Below are positions 1 to 12,441 of a stretch of DNA of 64,000 nt, in pieces. Source of the stretch: Lycium barbarum (lineage: Eukaryota > Streptophyta > Magnoliopsida > Solanales > Solanaceae). The notes under the pieces were generated by a model. That model did not search any database, was not told where the DNA came from, and was given only the letters and a program-made list of their open reading frames with translations. The stretch is taken from NCBI RefSeq assembly GCF_019175385.1, contig NC_083339.1, positions 32,827,637-32,891,636 of the forward strand. The letters run 5' to 3'. The translations under genes and the position numbers were made by a program. Each line of letters begins with the position of its first letter. Within the stretch, counting starts at the first letter, position 1.

Positions 1-1901
1 CAAAATAGATCAAACGGAACAATAAGGAAAATCCGGGGACCATGGGCCCACCTCGGGTCAAATGAGGCGGCGTACCAAATTTACATATGTTACATGTCAT
101 GGCGTTACTTGTGAGGGTTTTAGGGTAGTCGGGTCCTATTTATGCGAGTTCTAGAGGTTTAGGAAATTCTTCCAACATTTTGCACACTTTTTAGTTCAAT
201 TCTACTGATTGAAAAAGAGAAAACTTTAGCCGCGGATTCCGGAGGGTAGAGTTATTCCCGAGGCTCATATCCAACATATTTCGTCTAAGACATGCCATAG
301 AAAGAAGGGTGAAGCCTTACATACCTTTTCTGCTTCTTATGCGACTCCAAATTCACGTTCCAAATCCGCCAAAATCTACAAATTGGTCACGTTTACCAAA
401 ACTTGATTAGAGCCTTTAGAAGTTGATTCTTTAAAGTAACACTTTGTCTGCCGAAATTTCGGCAGCATTTCCCCTGTAAATATGCCACCCCCGAGAATAT
501 GGCTCGGCCCAATTCAACAGCAACCCAACCAACAACCAAGCTATAACGTCAATAATCAATTCAAGAATACATTCTAACATTAAGCGCTCTTCCTACATAG
601 TCCGACAACATTCACAATATTCACAATGATTTAATGCTACCCAAAAACTTCAACAAAAGTGTAACCACACATTTTTATTCTAGATTCATAACCCACATTA
701 AAACCATGCGTTGCTAACATCATATTCATACAAACATAAAGAAGCATACTAATATTACATTAACTTCTCCACCAATCTACAACCAATTTCCATTTCGTTC
801 CAACCCTTTAAACCTTCATATAATATCATAGAATCCGCAACGATATCGACTAGAATATTACATGAAATCAATTCATCATAGCTTACCACACAATAACATT
901 CTCGGCCACAACAACTACACCCCTATTTTCATGAATTTCCATCCTTTTCCATACATTGCAACAACAACTAACATACTACATAGAATTAATCCATCCTCTT
1001 CCAAATCACACTATGACCACACGGCTACAACTACATATACATGGACAACTATTCAACATCCATATTTTCATAATCTTCGTGAGTTCCATTCACTCCCACA
1101 CACCACAACATACACAACCATACATAAAATATAAAAGAAGATTAAGTTCTTACCCTTTTTCTTCAATTTCCCACTTGGCTAGAATGTTGATCTTGCAACA
1201 ATAAATGTTCTACTTGTTCCAATGACCTCTTCTCCTTGCTAGGGACCTTCCAATTAGTAGAGAGTAATTTTTGAGAAATTTTTCCAAGGTTCTTGTTTCC
1301 TCCAAGCTTGGCCGAAATTGGCCCTTTGTTTTTCTTCCAAAGTGTCTTCTTTTTTTCTTTGTTTCTTCAACTCTCCAAATTGATGAATTAGTCCTCTCCC
1401 TTTTATATATATATATAGTCTCCTCCAATCTTATGTAGCCACCTATCCATCTCTAGATTCTTCTTAATTTGGTGGCAAAGATGACTTATTTGTCATCTTT
1501 TTTTTTTTTTCTAGAGTTTTCTTGAAATTTTAACAAAGAAGACTAATGTCTTCTTTGGCAAGCTTTGCCCCTTATGTTGTTATAATTTACCATTAGCCCT
1601 TATTAATTAATAAAAATGTGGACATATAGGGGCATGCCACACGGCCAAGGGCCCCTTCAAGAACATTCTTGATATTTTTTGTGAAATTCCCATTTTGCCC
1701 TTAGTCCTTCGCAATATTTTCCATGAACCCTTTTCGCGAATTTTCTTTTTTACCCTTAGTCTTCCTCACTATTTCCATACTACCAATGTTCGTAAATAAC
1801 AACAACTTATACATTATAATAAATTTTTGAAAATGGTCATTCCCTTTACTTCGTCACGACTACTTTGGGATATCCGAACGTACGAAATACGGGATATAAC
1901 A
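1..1901 (-). mobile_element. Partial LTR of a Tekay/Del-like gypsy element
   Basis: On the minus strand this begins TGTTATATCCCGTATTTCGT at 1901 and runs left off the window. It interrupts the Ogre coding region: the minus reading frame ending at 1814 changes from Ogre protein to LTR sequence at 1901/1902. Blocks near 290-330 (GCCATAGAAAGAA and nearby) and near 460 (GGCAGCATTTCC) recur in the same order near 22310-22350 and 22470 in another minus-strand LTR, so both belong to one repeat group. No gene is seen; the small open frames at 862-1204 and 1210-1428 are low-complexity. The far end of the LTR is not visible, so it may be a solo LTR or one end of a full element. Confidence 0.6.
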
Positions 1902-2305
1902 CTAGGGCCTTCACCAATCTGAACCATGTTTACTCCATAGAACATTTCTTTGAGACCTTGACATATTTCGTCCACGTCATCTTGGACAGACATGTCTTTA
2001 TTCTCTTCAAAACGTGACCTAGTAAAAGACTTGGCAATGTGGGGAACGGGCTTTAGCAATTTCCAAACCTTATTTTTCTGCTCTTTTGCCCATTTTCTGT
2101 TAGCATTAGTTGGCCTAAAACCCAAACCAAAAGTATCTTGATTACCAAATGGGGAGATAGGGTCAACAATTCCTTGCAATGAGACCCCCAAGCCCTTTCC
2201 TGGCTCATAACCGTTTTCCAGCATTTGTGTAGCCACCATGACTGAAGTAGAAGATAGACGAGGCTCTAGGATAGGCTTCCCTTCTATAAACTGATCAACT
2301 GCCAC
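1814..2305 (-). pseudogene. Ogre pol fragment with G-patch-like segment, cut by LTR insertion
   Basis: The reading frame contains NGYEPGKGLG followed by further glycines, a G-patch-like signature typical of Ogre polyproteins between protease and reverse transcriptase; G-patch segments are thought to bind nucleic acid. The Ogre-derived part ends near VQIGEGPS at 1902, and the last roughly 29 residues are translated from the inserted LTR. RT is not found downstream. The piece lies in a different frame from the protease part, in line with the nearby 68-bp duplication. The methionine at 2305 is internal, not a real start. Confidence 0.65.
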
Positions 2306-2514
2306 TATTTCAAAGGTCTGAAATTTGAGGGATTCACAACCTTCTTTGGCCTCGACGCATGGGACAGAAGGGTCTCTATATATTGAAAGATCATCTTCAC
2401 CGTGAACAATAATTTCTTATTTCTCATATTCAAACTTGACCACTTGATGTAAAGTAGATGGCACCGCTCTGGCTGCATGGATCCATGGCCTTCCTAAAAG
2501 CAAGTTGTAGGAAG

Positions 2515-2650
2515 TGTCCATGTCTATAACTTGGAATGTGATCCCAAAATCAACAGGTCCAATTTTTAAAGTAAGATCAATCTGTCCATGTCTATAACTT
2601 GGAATGTGATCCCAAAATCAACAGGTCCAATTTTTAAAGTAAGATCAATC
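2515..2650. repeat. 68-bp perfect tandem duplication inside Ogre pol
   Basis: Two adjacent copies, 2515-2582 and 2583-2650, both begin TGTCCATGTCTATAACTTGG. Since 68 is not a multiple of three, the duplication shifts the reading frame between the protease and G-patch parts. It could be a real slippage event or an assembly artefact. Confidence 0.9.
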
Positions 2651-3612
2651 TCACCAATGGTGTCTCTTTTTGCGCCATCGAAAGCTCGAACACACACATT
2701 GTTAGTACGAATTCTATTTGTGCTGATTTTCAAACATTGCAAAGTAGAGAGGTGGCAGATGTCCACACCCGAGCCTCCATCAATCAAGACTCTTTTCACA
2801 TAATGTTCTTCACATTTGACAGTTAAATGCAAAGCCTTATTATGTCCAGCTCCTTCCACAGGCAACTTATCGTCGGTGAAAGTGATTCTATTCACCTCAA
2901 ATATTCTATTGGCCATCTTTTCCAAGTGACTTACAGTTGTTTTGTCTGAAACATGTGCCTCATTAATAATTCTAATCAATGCTTGACGGTGCTCTTTAGA
3001 ATATATGAGCCAAGATAGCAATGAAATCTGAGCAGGAGTTTTTCTCAACTGATCAACAATAGAGTAATCCTGAACTTTCATCTACTTCATGAACTCTTCA
3101 ACCTCTTCTTCAGTGATAGGTTTTTTCACCGGAAATTGGCTATCCCTAGCTTGTTTGGCTCTCCTTAATTCTTCTGGAGCATAACACCTTCCAGAACGCG
3201 TTAAGCCACCGGTTTCGTCTATTTCTTCAACAATCTCCTTGCCCTTGTAAGTCACAGTGATTTTGTTGTAGTTCCATGGGACAGTTTTCATGTTTGTCAC
3301 CGGAAGTTGTGTCGTGTGCTTTATCACAATTGGTTCTGTCATCTTTCCTAAACCATTCTGGTTTTGACCAAACCTGGGAAAACCACTAGGAACATATAAT
3401 TTTGGTCCAGTTACTAATGTCACTTTTTTCTTTGTGGCTCCAGGAACATACAATATCAACTTCCCCGAGCCTTTGAGATTCGCATTAGAACTTGCACCTT
3501 TTACAAACAACGGTGCTTCTTGTGTAGACTTTGTCACCATACCCAACCCTTCTTTTAAGGTGTCAATTTCCATTACTGTTTTTTCCTGTTTGCTTGTATT
3601 CCTTATCATCAC
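2566..3612 (-). pseudogene. Ogre retropepsin-like aspartic protease region
   Basis: The two open pieces (3612-3085 and 3081-2566) share one frame, split by a TAG at 3084-3082. The second piece contains VLIDGGSGVDICHLSTL, a variant of the D[TGS]GS active-site loop of retropepsins (usual plant Tat/Ogre form DGGSS or DPGSS), after a stretch resembling the protease N-terminal beta strands. A retropepsin would cut the gag-pol polyprotein inside the virus-like particle. The upstream piece is a basic, proline-rich linker. The frame is lost at the 68-bp duplication. The DGGSG loop keeps the catalytic aspartate, but the surrounding stops make the gene nonfunctional. Confidence 0.7.
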
Positions 3613-3877
3613 AGATCATCCCAACAACATGAGAATTGTTATGAGCAGGAACTGGGTTGTTGGTGACATTCGGAGCCTCTTCGTCATGTATCACAATTGA
3701 TTTGTCATCAATTAGCTTCTCAATGGCTCTCTTCAAAGTAAAACAATTTTCTGTGCTATGACCCTGAGCGTTAGAATGATACTCGCACCTGACAGTGGGG
3801 TCAAAACCTCTTGCATTTGGGTTGACATTATACGACATGATAGGTTCAATCCAACCCAATTGTATCAATTTCCGCAA
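3563..3877 (-). pseudogene. Ogre gag C-terminal piece with CCHC-like zinc knuckle
   Basis: This frame contains CEYHSNAQGHSTENC followed by TLKRAIEKLIDD. That is a C-x2-H / H-x4-C arrangement as in Ogre/Tat gag proteins, where it packages RNA. It is out of frame with the gag body to its right and with the protease to its left, so at least two frameshifts separate them. The methionine at 3877 is internal. Confidence 0.65.
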
Positions 3878-3959
3878 TAGGCTTGTGTATGATTCTCCAA
3901 TTAGGGTGAAATTTTCCCTGTGTCTTTGTTCTCTTACATAATTAGTCTTAGGACGTGGA

Positions 3960-5471
3960 TTATAAGGTGCTTGAAAATTTTGTTGTTGGGGACGAAAGCC
4001 TTGTGGAGCAGGCGCCCTCCATTGTTGGCATTGAGGAGGTCGGGCATATGCCTAGGTGTTGAAAACCGTATTGGGGTGGAGCAATTGAGTAGTGGGGATC
4101 CTGATGCAGATAAAAATGTTGAGGTGAGTTGGATTGTCCTTGTAAGATTTGGTGGTTTATCCCCCTTTGAGCAGCACTGGACCCTGATGCCATCATGGAT
4201 CCTTCCTCTTTCTTTTTTCGATTTCCAAAACCACCAGACCCATTTTGAATTGCTTGGGTGGTAGCCTTGAGTGCTACCTGACTCACAATTTTGCCGGACT
4301 TGATGCCAGTTTCAACCATTTCCCCAACTTTAATTGCTTCTCCGAATGTCTTTCCCACTGTGGAAAGCAAGTAGTGGAAGTAATCAGGTTCTTGTGTCTG
4401 GAGGAAAACATCAATCATTTCCAACTCCTTCATCGGCGGTTTGACCCTGGCAGCTTGTTCTCTCCACTTGATAGCATATTCTCTAAAACTCTCGGTAGGC
4501 TTTTTCTTCATACTGGCGAGAGAAGTGCGATCAGGCACGATATCAATGTTATAGTGAAATTGTCGAACAAAATCTCCTGCCATGTTATCCCATGTAGGCC
4601 AATTAGAAATTTCTTGGTCGATGAACCATTCTGAGGCAATTCCCACTAGACTTTCTCCAAAATATGCCATGAGTAATTCTTCCTTACTCCCTGCCCCTCT
4701 TAGTTACTTACAATACTTCTTCAAGTGTGCTACGGGGTCACCGTGACCATCGTACTTCTCAAACTTCGGAGTCTTAAAACCAAGGGGCAGATGAACATTG
4801 GGGAACATGCACAAATCTCTGAATGAGACTCTTTTTGGACCTCCTAATCCTTGCATATTCCTCACACTCTACTCTAGACTCTTCATTTTTCTAGCCATTT
4901 CTTCTTGTCCCTCATTCTTAGCAGTTTTCTCGATCTCGATGGGGGAACTATATTGCTGAAAGGGGTTATACGAGTCTGGGACTTTAAAAGTCAATTTCGG
5001 AGAATAATATTGATCGTGGTGACCTTTAGATGGAGGCTCATTATTGGACTTCTATACCAATGTTAGTTAAGGGATTGTAGTAGTTTGTACAGTGGGGATG
5101 AAAAGTGGGTTATTTCTGAGGGGTGCATTTGGAGGGCGCACAATGGAAGTTCCAGAAGTGTTGGATATGTTAACATGTGGACCAAATCCAAGAGGAAAAA
5201 GTGGATCACTTGTCGGGGTTTCAATGGGAATTGACATAGTCACATCCAGGAATCCAGGGATTGAAGATGGTGGAGCTTGCCCACTCATCCAAGCCTGGTA
5301 CATGTCAGCCATTTGTTGTCTCAACATCCTTACTTCCTCTGCTGATGCTGATTCATGTTGAACCATTTGACCTCGAGATTCATCACCGTCTGACTCGTTT
5401 CCATCCTTATGGGCCATTATCCCCTTTCTTTTGGACCTTGTGTTATATTCGTGAGGAGCCAGTTCAACCAC
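3960..5471 (-). pseudogene. Ogre gag (capsid) region
   Basis: One frame runs from a methionine at 5471 to 3960, interrupted by stops including 5069-5067. The N-terminal part (5471-5070) starts MVELAPHEYNTRSKRKG and has a short heptad-like stretch. The 4670-3960 part carries the retrotransposon gag core, with SEWFIDQEISNWPTWDNMA, FVRQFHYN, SFREYAIKWREQAARVKPP and DYFHYLLS, as in plant gypsy gag domains. This protein would form the virus-like particle. The frame is lost near 4050 in a glutamine/proline-rich region. The start at 5471 fits: ORF1 ends about 560 nt upstream and no earlier in-frame gag-like sequence is seen. Confidence 0.72.
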
Positions 5472-6030
5472 AAACCAACCACCTTATCTTTAAGACAAGA
5501 ACAAACAAGTTAGGGTTTAGCATTTTGCAGATATTAATCACACGTTGTATGCCATGCACCTAAATTATTTCCCATCTAATATGAGCATCGGAAGGCTTTC
5601 ATGTTTCATCCCGGCTTTTAGGTGAATTCATTTCTTATTTTATTTATTTATTCCTCTTTCGGTGATTTTGAAGCATTTTGATCGAACCCAATAAGGGGTG
5701 CCTACGTATCATGTTATACATGAATCAAATCATTACGTAGTTCATGAAAAAGAACAAATTTGGATTTTTTGAATCAACTAAAAATATTTTTATTGACTTT
5801 CAAATTAGTATTTTTCAATACAAAGACGTAAGGGAAAATAACCAAAATGAAAGGCACCATAGACTCGAAAAGACTAAATCGGGACTAGAATATCCAAAAC
5901 AAACTAAAAATAAAGACTCGAAAAGAGTCAGTCTCAAAATACAACTACTGAACTAGAACTCCTAATAATTATAACTAAACCTCAATCTTGCGAAATCCTC
6001 AATCTTGCATGTCAACTAATGCATATCTGC
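5472..6030. other. AT-rich spacer between Ogre ORF1 and gag
   Basis: This AT-rich stretch separates the end of ORF1 from the gag start (minus strand). I see no domain in it. It holds the expected untranslated spacer of Ogre elements between ORF1 and ORF2. The plus-strand open frame at 5744-5956 is lysine/asparagine-rich and has no support. Confidence 0.5.
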
Positions 6031-8082
6031 TCACGGTGCTTCTGGCCCAGGCTGACCCCCTAACATGTGATATATCTGCTTCAGTTCTGCTGTGAAGTGG
6101 CGTGCGAAGGTAGGCACCTCTCTAGCAAATTGCTCATAACCCATCCCCTGACAGTCCAGACAACTTTGAGCAACATGAACAGCTAAATGGTAGACATGTT
6201 CTCTAACATCCTGATAGTTCTGCTCTAAGTCTCGGACTTGCTGCTGGCGAGTAGTGGCTATCTCTCTTATACCTGCCTCACGATTCAATGCTAATTCAAG
6301 CTGGTTTCGAATTCTTGCTCGGTCATTCATTAATTGGTTCCTTTCTAAACCAAACTAAACTCTTTCTCTGTCAAATTCAGCTTGTTGTCGAGCTTGCAGG
6401 GTCAAGAATTGAGCTTTCTCATCTTCAAAACGTGCTTTCTCTGCATCAAACAGGTCTCCCTTCTCATCAAGCTTCCTCTGTAACTGATCCACTGCTTGTG
6501 TGACAATGCCTAAGTCTTCATACAAGGTCTGAATTGTAGAGCGATGTTTCCTCACAACTGTTTTGCGGGCTGTCGTAACTCTAGCATCCACTTCTGCCTC
6601 CATCTGGGCCAAATACTCTCTGGCATTTGTTAGCTCTTTATCGAGAGCGTGTAGAGTGGACTAATAAATTTTCTCCACATCTACACGGGTTTGCATGATC
6701 CTCGCCTCGTATACAGCCTGTTGCTCATTTAATCTAGCTCGAAACTCATGTTCAACGTCCAGACGGGCCTGCCAAACTCTTGCTCTGACCTCTGACTCTC
6801 TGTCCAACTTTCTTTTTCTAGACCCCTCGGGCCCTTTTTCAGATAGGGACGGCTTGCGCAACCACAAAAGGTACCCAGGACCTACTCTCCCCCTGTCACG
6901 ATCCTCTACCATTTCTCTCAATTCGGAGATTATGCCTCCATACCAAATCTTCAATATTCCATCACTATAAAAAAGAAAGCCTGGAGGAGTGTCATACATA
7001 AATATGCTCATGTTTTCCTCTCGAGGAATTTCTTGAAGTCTACCTAGCTATTGCATAACCCGAAGTGGGGCATAAGGTTGGACACCCCTGAGCCCAATTA
7101 GTACTAGAAAAGGATGGTGTGAGGACATACAAATGACTTCATGTGCGGGGAACCAGTGGTAGTTCCAAATAATCTTATCAGCAGTCAACTTAGAGAGTTT
7201 TTCCTCACAGGCTTTGATACCAATTGGTAAATCACACTTCTCGACCCTTTCTTCATGCTCGGTCATGTAGTTCACCCAATCAGCATTGAATTTTGGTGCA
7301 AAATGATGACGATAGAAGTGTTCAAGAAACCAAATTTGTAAAAGAATGTTGCATCCCTCAAAATATATAGCACCTTCTTTACATTTGGTCAGTGCTCGGA
7401 AGATGTCCCCAAGAATCATGGGTATAAGAGTGAGGTTATCCATCGTAGTCAATGCCTGCACTACTCCAGCTAGACGAATATCAATTTGTTTATCTCGCTC
7501 AGGGAAAACAATACAGCCTAGGAATGCAACCATGAAAGCAAAGCGTCTATGTATTTTCCATGTCTCGATTTCCCCTTTGTTGTTAAGTTGACCCAAACAC
7601 TTCTCAAATCCGTCTTCTTGCCCATACCTTTCATATAAAAACTCCAAAGAAACCCAACCGCTTTCCAAACTTGCTTCCTCCATCTTATTGATTTTTAAAT
7701 AATTCAAAAACTTAGTTCCATCCACCCGTTTCGGAACTATGGGTCTTTTATTACGAAGATCAGAACCTTGGAGCTTAGAGCCCATCCCCATGAAGCCCGT
7801 AATTTCTTCTAGGGTCGGTGTCATTTCACAGTCCGAGAATCGAAACACGTTGTTCTTATGGTCCCATACCTGAACCAATGCCTCAAACACATTTCTTCTA
7901 GGTTTGATTTACATCATATGCACCAGATGCCCCAAATGAACTTTTACTTGCCTTTGGTCATATCCCCCCATATTTCTCCACCATTGCCATAGTTTCAGTG
8001 GTATTTCGTCGACAATCATGAACTTTGGTATCCCTTCAACCCTGGGCCTTTTATCACACACTCCTCTAGTTGGTAGCGACAT
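6031..8082 (-). pseudogene. Ogre ORF1 (function unknown), four in-frame stops
   Basis: A single frame of 684 codons runs from ATG at 8082 (MSLPTRGVCDKRPRVEG) to a stop at 6031, broken only by stops at 7911-7909, 7050-7048, 6663-6661 and 6357-6355. No frameshift is needed. The N-terminal half (8082 to about 7050) is globular, with WQWWRNMGGY, DCEMTPTLEEITGFMG and NYHWFPAHE. It resembles the plant-mobile-domain-like proteins found upstream of gag in Ogre elements. The C-terminal half (7011-6031) is charged and coiled-coil-like, rich in E, R and Q, and includes a CLDCQGMGYEQFAREV segment. The stops at 7050, 6663 and 6357 are all TAG, compatible with former CAG codons. Confidence 0.7.
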
Positions 8083-9476
8083 ATTGTACCTTTAGGGAAA
8101 ACAAAGAAAATTAAGATTGAAACTTACTAAGACACAAAATTCCCGATTTTCTCGAGTATACAAAAAAAAAAACTTAAAAGAATGAGGAACTTAAAGTAGA
8201 TTTGGCCAAGACACGGGTCCTTAAATCAATTTTTTCGAAACAAACTCTGATAGACTTCATAGGAAGTTTTAAGACTAATTAAGGAAACGATCAAACGGAA
8301 GGTAAAACTAACTAATGGGACTATTTTTGCAAGATACAATATTTTTTATACTTTCGAGTAGAGTTTTAAAATTGTCTTAGCAAAAAATGGACGAAGGCGG
8401 GACCACAAAATAATCATTTTTGCAAAAATCAACCTTTAATGTGACCGAATAGGAGACAAGATTGACAAAGTGGTTACTCTTACGAAAACAACATTTATTT
8501 ACTCTCCATTGCAATATTTAAAGCTATTTTGATAAAGATGGCAAAAAGCAAAAAAAAACTAAAAGACTTAAAATTAGCTTTCTTCCCTTTTTTTTTCTTT
8601 TTTTTTCCAAAACAAGATTTTTTTATTTTTTTATCCAAAAAAAAAGTTGGAGGATAATTATTTCTCCCTTATTCTTCCTAATCAACCTAAAAACCGGTCA
8701 ACATGCAAAAGCCTTCCAAATAAATGTGTTTTCATATAGCACATAAAATGAACATGGTGGTCTTTTGAAATGGATACCTGTCTTAGACGGACCCGACCCC
8801 TGTGTCGAGTCCCACTAAGTCAAATGCACGTGATGTAAATAAAGCGTAGCCTACTAGGGATAATCGTTACTTGTGGCTCGTTTTTCTATGTTTAACATCC
8901 TAAAGGAGAAGGTGTCTAGACTGGCTTACCCGAGCGGACAACTCGAGCCGGGGAAGGGCCAGATCGCCGGTAGCAGAGCTTTTTCGGCTTCACTGGTGGT
9001 CCAACCCCGCCTAACATGTGTGACTGCTAATTATCCTGAACCAGGAGCGTAACCACCCACAGGCTCATTCAGACAGAAAATTTTGTGGAGCGTAACCACA
9101 CACACAGTGAACAGTGGTAAATGTGTTCAGAGACTCAGAGGGGTGCGCAAGAGGAGACAATTTATATATGAAGTCACATAATGTCAAAGCGGTAAATAAG
9201 CAGCAAATAGCATATTAGGCCAACAAGCAACAACAACAACAACCCAGTGAAATCCCACCACGTGAAGTCTAGGGAGAGTAGAGTGTACGCAGACCTTACT
9301 CCTACCAAGGTAGGACGGCTGTTTCCGATAGACCCTCGGCTCAATAAAAAACATAAAAAGAGGTCAGATAATGCTAAGAGATTCAAAGCGATATTAGGCC
9401 AACAAGCACAGAATATATATCCAAGAAATAAAGAAAGTCAAATACAAGTCAATATATAAAGCTCGAATTCTGGTTA
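8083..9476 (-). other. Ogre 5' untranslated leader
   Basis: This lies between the primer-binding site and ORF1 on the minus strand. It is noncoding and AT-rich with poly-A/T runs near 8160 and 8580-8640, and more GC-rich near 8780-9100. It contains a SINE insertion (9230-9390). I see no conserved domain. Confidence 0.55.
9230..9390 (-). mobile_element. tRNA-type SINE (TS/SolS-like) with TTG tail
   Basis: The insertion is flanked by perfect 18-bp direct repeats, ATATTAGGCCAACAAGCA at 9212-9229 and 9391-9408. Its minus strand ends in (TTG)n, seen on the plus strand as ACAACAACAACAACA next to the left repeat. The body (CCACGTGAAGTCTAGGGAGA, AGTGTACGCAGACCTTACTC, CTCGGCTCAATAAAAAACAT) matches what I know of the abundant SINEs of Solanaceae, which end in TTG repeats. 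No open frame is expected. Whether a complete pol III A/B box head is present I could not confirm. Confidence 0.8.
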
Positions 9477-9494
9477 TCCCCAGCAGAGTCGCCA
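9477..9494 (-). promoter_or_regulatory. Ogre primer-binding site
   Basis: The minus strand reads TGGCGACTCTGCTGGGGA, two bases inside the LTR end. TGGCGACTC followed by a GC-rich stretch is the usual Ogre primer site, where a tRNA 3' end primes minus-strand DNA synthesis. Confidence 0.8.
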
Positions 9495-9496
9495 TC

Positions 9497-11683
9497 TGTC
9501 ACACCCCCTTTCTTTTCTTAATAAAATTAAATTTGATTTTGATTTGTTTTTAGATTTATTTAAAAGGGTTTTTCCAATTAAAGTGACATTTTGAGAAGGG
9601 ATTATTTATTCATTATAGATTCGCCACTTGGAATTGAGTTTTGGTGTTCCAAGTCACCTTATTGAATCCCTAATCAAAGGAAATGGCTCTTTATTTTTGG
9701 TCTGCGAAAACAAAAGTCCGGGTAAGAAATTCTGTTGACCGGGAAGAAGGTATTAGGCATTCCCCATGTCCCGTGGTTCTAGCACGGTCGCTTTTATCGA
9801 CTAATGTTGAGCTTAAACCAATCTTGGATAAAATCATGTTTGCCTTAATTCTAGTTTGCCCAATTAATTCGCTTTGAACATAATGACTTATATTTTTGGC
9901 CATGCCTCACTCCCTCATATGTATTCCTTTCGCTCTTTTCCTTTTATTATTTTATGGGACAACAAGATTGAAATAATTCACATCTCATCTCGGTCATCTC
10001 TAACTTATTTAATTGGGTCTTAAAATGGACCATTAACATAATTACCCCTTAAATTAATTAACTATAAACTTTTATACCTTAGCAGGAATGGGCTGTCGAC
10101 TACATCTTAAATTTTTCTTAAAAATAAAAATCACTTGTATGCCTTCAACTCAGAATAAAATCGTTCACGTGCAAAACTTGAATAATGAACATATTTATAA
10201 ATAACTTGGAAATATTAAAACGAGATAGAACTATGAGTGTAAATCCATATCAAATATGCTACTAACTATCATTGGATACTTATTGCTAATACCTACATCT
10301 TTCATCATAAAATGAAACACATATATAACACCTCACACAAGGACATGATTTCCATCAAAATGTACGGCTCAAAGCGAAGATACCGATTTAAAATTATTTG
10401 TATCAGTATACGACTGAATCAAAGGACTGTAAATCAAGATAAAAAATTTAATGGCATGCTTACCTAACATCAAAGAGAAAAACTATCTAAGACAACCAAA
10501 TACCTCCAAGAATCAATTTTTGAATCATTTTAAAAAAATAGCAAAACATCATCAGCATTATAGCATGGACTAAAATACTACACCATTTAATTTATAAATA
10601 AATTATCCATATACACAAATTTACTTCAATCAAAACAAAGAACATAAAGAAAAAAAGACTTAAATGTGGATTCTTCGTTCATCTATTAAACTCCATTTAT
10701 CCACATAAATACTTCAATATCTCATATTTTCATTATAAAATATAAATTATAAGCATATATATTTTCCTAGTATATTTTCTGTGTATATTTACATGTAGGA
10801 TTTAATTTATTTATTTGTTTTTACTTATATAACATGTATTATATACATTATTATATCATGTATATATCCACTATTATAGTATCATTTATATATTTATTCT
10901 ACGCATATATTTGACTATAACGTGCATAATACTGTGTATATAGTTAATTTATTAACACTACAAGTTTGGAATTCTACCATTCTCATTCTAATTCATGGAA
11001 GAAATTAAATTTCAATACTAAACAAAGGGAACTGAGCATTCAAAGGCTAACCATTGATGTTATCATAAACTTTTAAACTCAAAATGGAATAAACTATTAG
11101 TGATGTTAGAAGAAAGCTCTAACCTAACGTGTTACTAACAAATTTCAGAACAATTAAAACATGCGCACGAAAATAAATAATTTTATACTTAACAATCTTT
11201 AAGACTAACAAGACCATTGAATAATATATATATAACTAAAATATGATTAAAAAAAACGTACTATTTATCTAAAAATGTATCTCCATACTTAAGCAAAGAA
11301 AATGGATTCGGGAGACTCCAACATATTCTACTGCAATTTAAATTTGAACTCGAACATATATAAGTCCCAAACTATTAAACATCAAAAGATATTATCCCAT
11401 GTCAAATGATTCTTCAACAGAACTTTGATTCATCTAATGTATCGAAATAGAAAAGTAATACCGAAAACGAACCTTCAAATTCTTTTCGATCAATAACAAA
11501 AGCAACGTACAATCTACAGAGTTCCAAGGCAAACAAAAGCTGGTTTTCAAGTCCGCGAACTCGAAACAGCGAACAAAACCTCGAACTCAATTTCCAAACC
11601 AAACCTTTACGGAGCTGGTATTTGTTTTCTCTTTGCTCTCAATGTATTTTTTTTTACTGTGTCTTTTGCTCTCTTTGCTAACT

Positions 11684-11723
<40 letters not shown>

Positions 11724-12421
11724 TCTGATGTGTTTTTTCTCTACTATTGCTTCTGATCTATGTGTCCCGTATATGTGTTACTGGGTATATATTTATATGG
11801 ATGTGTGTGTGTGCTGTGTCGTGGGAGTGTGTGTGTGTTTGTTGCATAAAAAAAGGGATTGGAGGATAAGGAGGGAGAGACGTGAGTTTAAGGGGTTGGT
11901 TTTGGGTGAGAGACGTGAGGGTGAGGGTAGTAGGTTATAGGGTTTGTTTTGGGTTGAGAATTATCAGACGTATGGTGTAGGGATTTTAGGATTAGTGGTA
12001 AAGTTATGTTAGGTTAGTATCTTTTAGTTATTTGGTCCTCTTTTTTTTTTTTTGGTTTATTAAAGTTAAATAATTTAAAAATATAAGGATAAGAAAATTA
12101 GCTAATTATTTCTAAACCAATGAAATATAGCAAAAATTAAATAGCTAGTTCATAGTAAAAGAATACTAAAATCACTAGTTTATTTATTAAACCCAATTTA
12201 GAAGAAAACTTATTTTTTTGCAAATTTCTTTTCTCTTAAAAATAAAATGAAAACAAGATTTATTCTAAAATGTGACTCTATTTTTAAAGTTTTCAATTTT
12301 TAAAATAAAACTAACTAAAATTGACATAAAAATCAAAATATCTAATCTAGACCTAAAATAAATATTTAAAAGCTAAACAAGGTGTAAAAACTTATGTTCG
12401 GTCAAAAATTAGGTGTTTACA
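9497..12421 (-). repeat. Ogre 5' LTR (2,925 bp)
   Basis: Bounded by TGT...ACA. On the minus strand it begins TGTAAACACCTAATTTTTGA at 12421 and ends GGGGGTGTGACA at 9497, two bases before the primer site. This long, AT-rich LTR has a poly-T tract near 11685-11720 and GT-rich tracts near 11800-11840. The start resembles the start of the 42235 element (TGTTGAACTCTAATTTTTGA), linking the two long LTRs. The matching 3' LTR is not in the window. On the right it abuts a Helitron terminus, so Ogre probably inserted into a Helitron 3' end. Confidence 0.8.
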
Positions 12422-12441
12422 CGCGCAGGTACGAATACTAG
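12422..12441 (+). mobile_element. Truncated Helitron 3' terminus
   Basis: CGCGCAGGTACGAATACTAG is the same 3' end seen complete at 34411-34438: the right half of the terminal hairpin, GTACGAATA and CTAG. The left half of the hairpin and the body are missing because the Ogre LTR begins at 12421. Confidence 0.75.

Larger units (their letters stand above)
1902..12421 (-). mobile_element. Ogre-type Ty3/gypsy retrotransposon, 3' half missing
   Basis: The element reads right to left: LTR (12421-9497), primer site (9494-9477), leader, ORF1 (8082-6031), gag (5471 to about 3563), protease and a G-patch-like segment ending at 1902. An extra ORF1 before gag and a G-patch-like stretch between protease and RT are known hallmarks of the Ogre branch of Tat elements. 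RT, RNase H, integrase and the 3' LTR are absent because a second LTR interrupts the element at 1901. Many in-frame stops, at least two frameshifts and a 68-bp tandem duplication show it is dead. Confidence 0.82.

Noticed and set aside
862..1204. Plus-strand open frames rich in H, T, P and I
   Set aside because: Low-complexity translation of an LTR; no start context or domain.
9174..9459. Two frames on opposite strands near the Ogre leader
   Set aside because: They overlap the SINE and are translations of it.
11659..11940. Open frame with a poly-F run
   Set aside because: Translation of the poly-T and GT tracts in the Ogre LTR.
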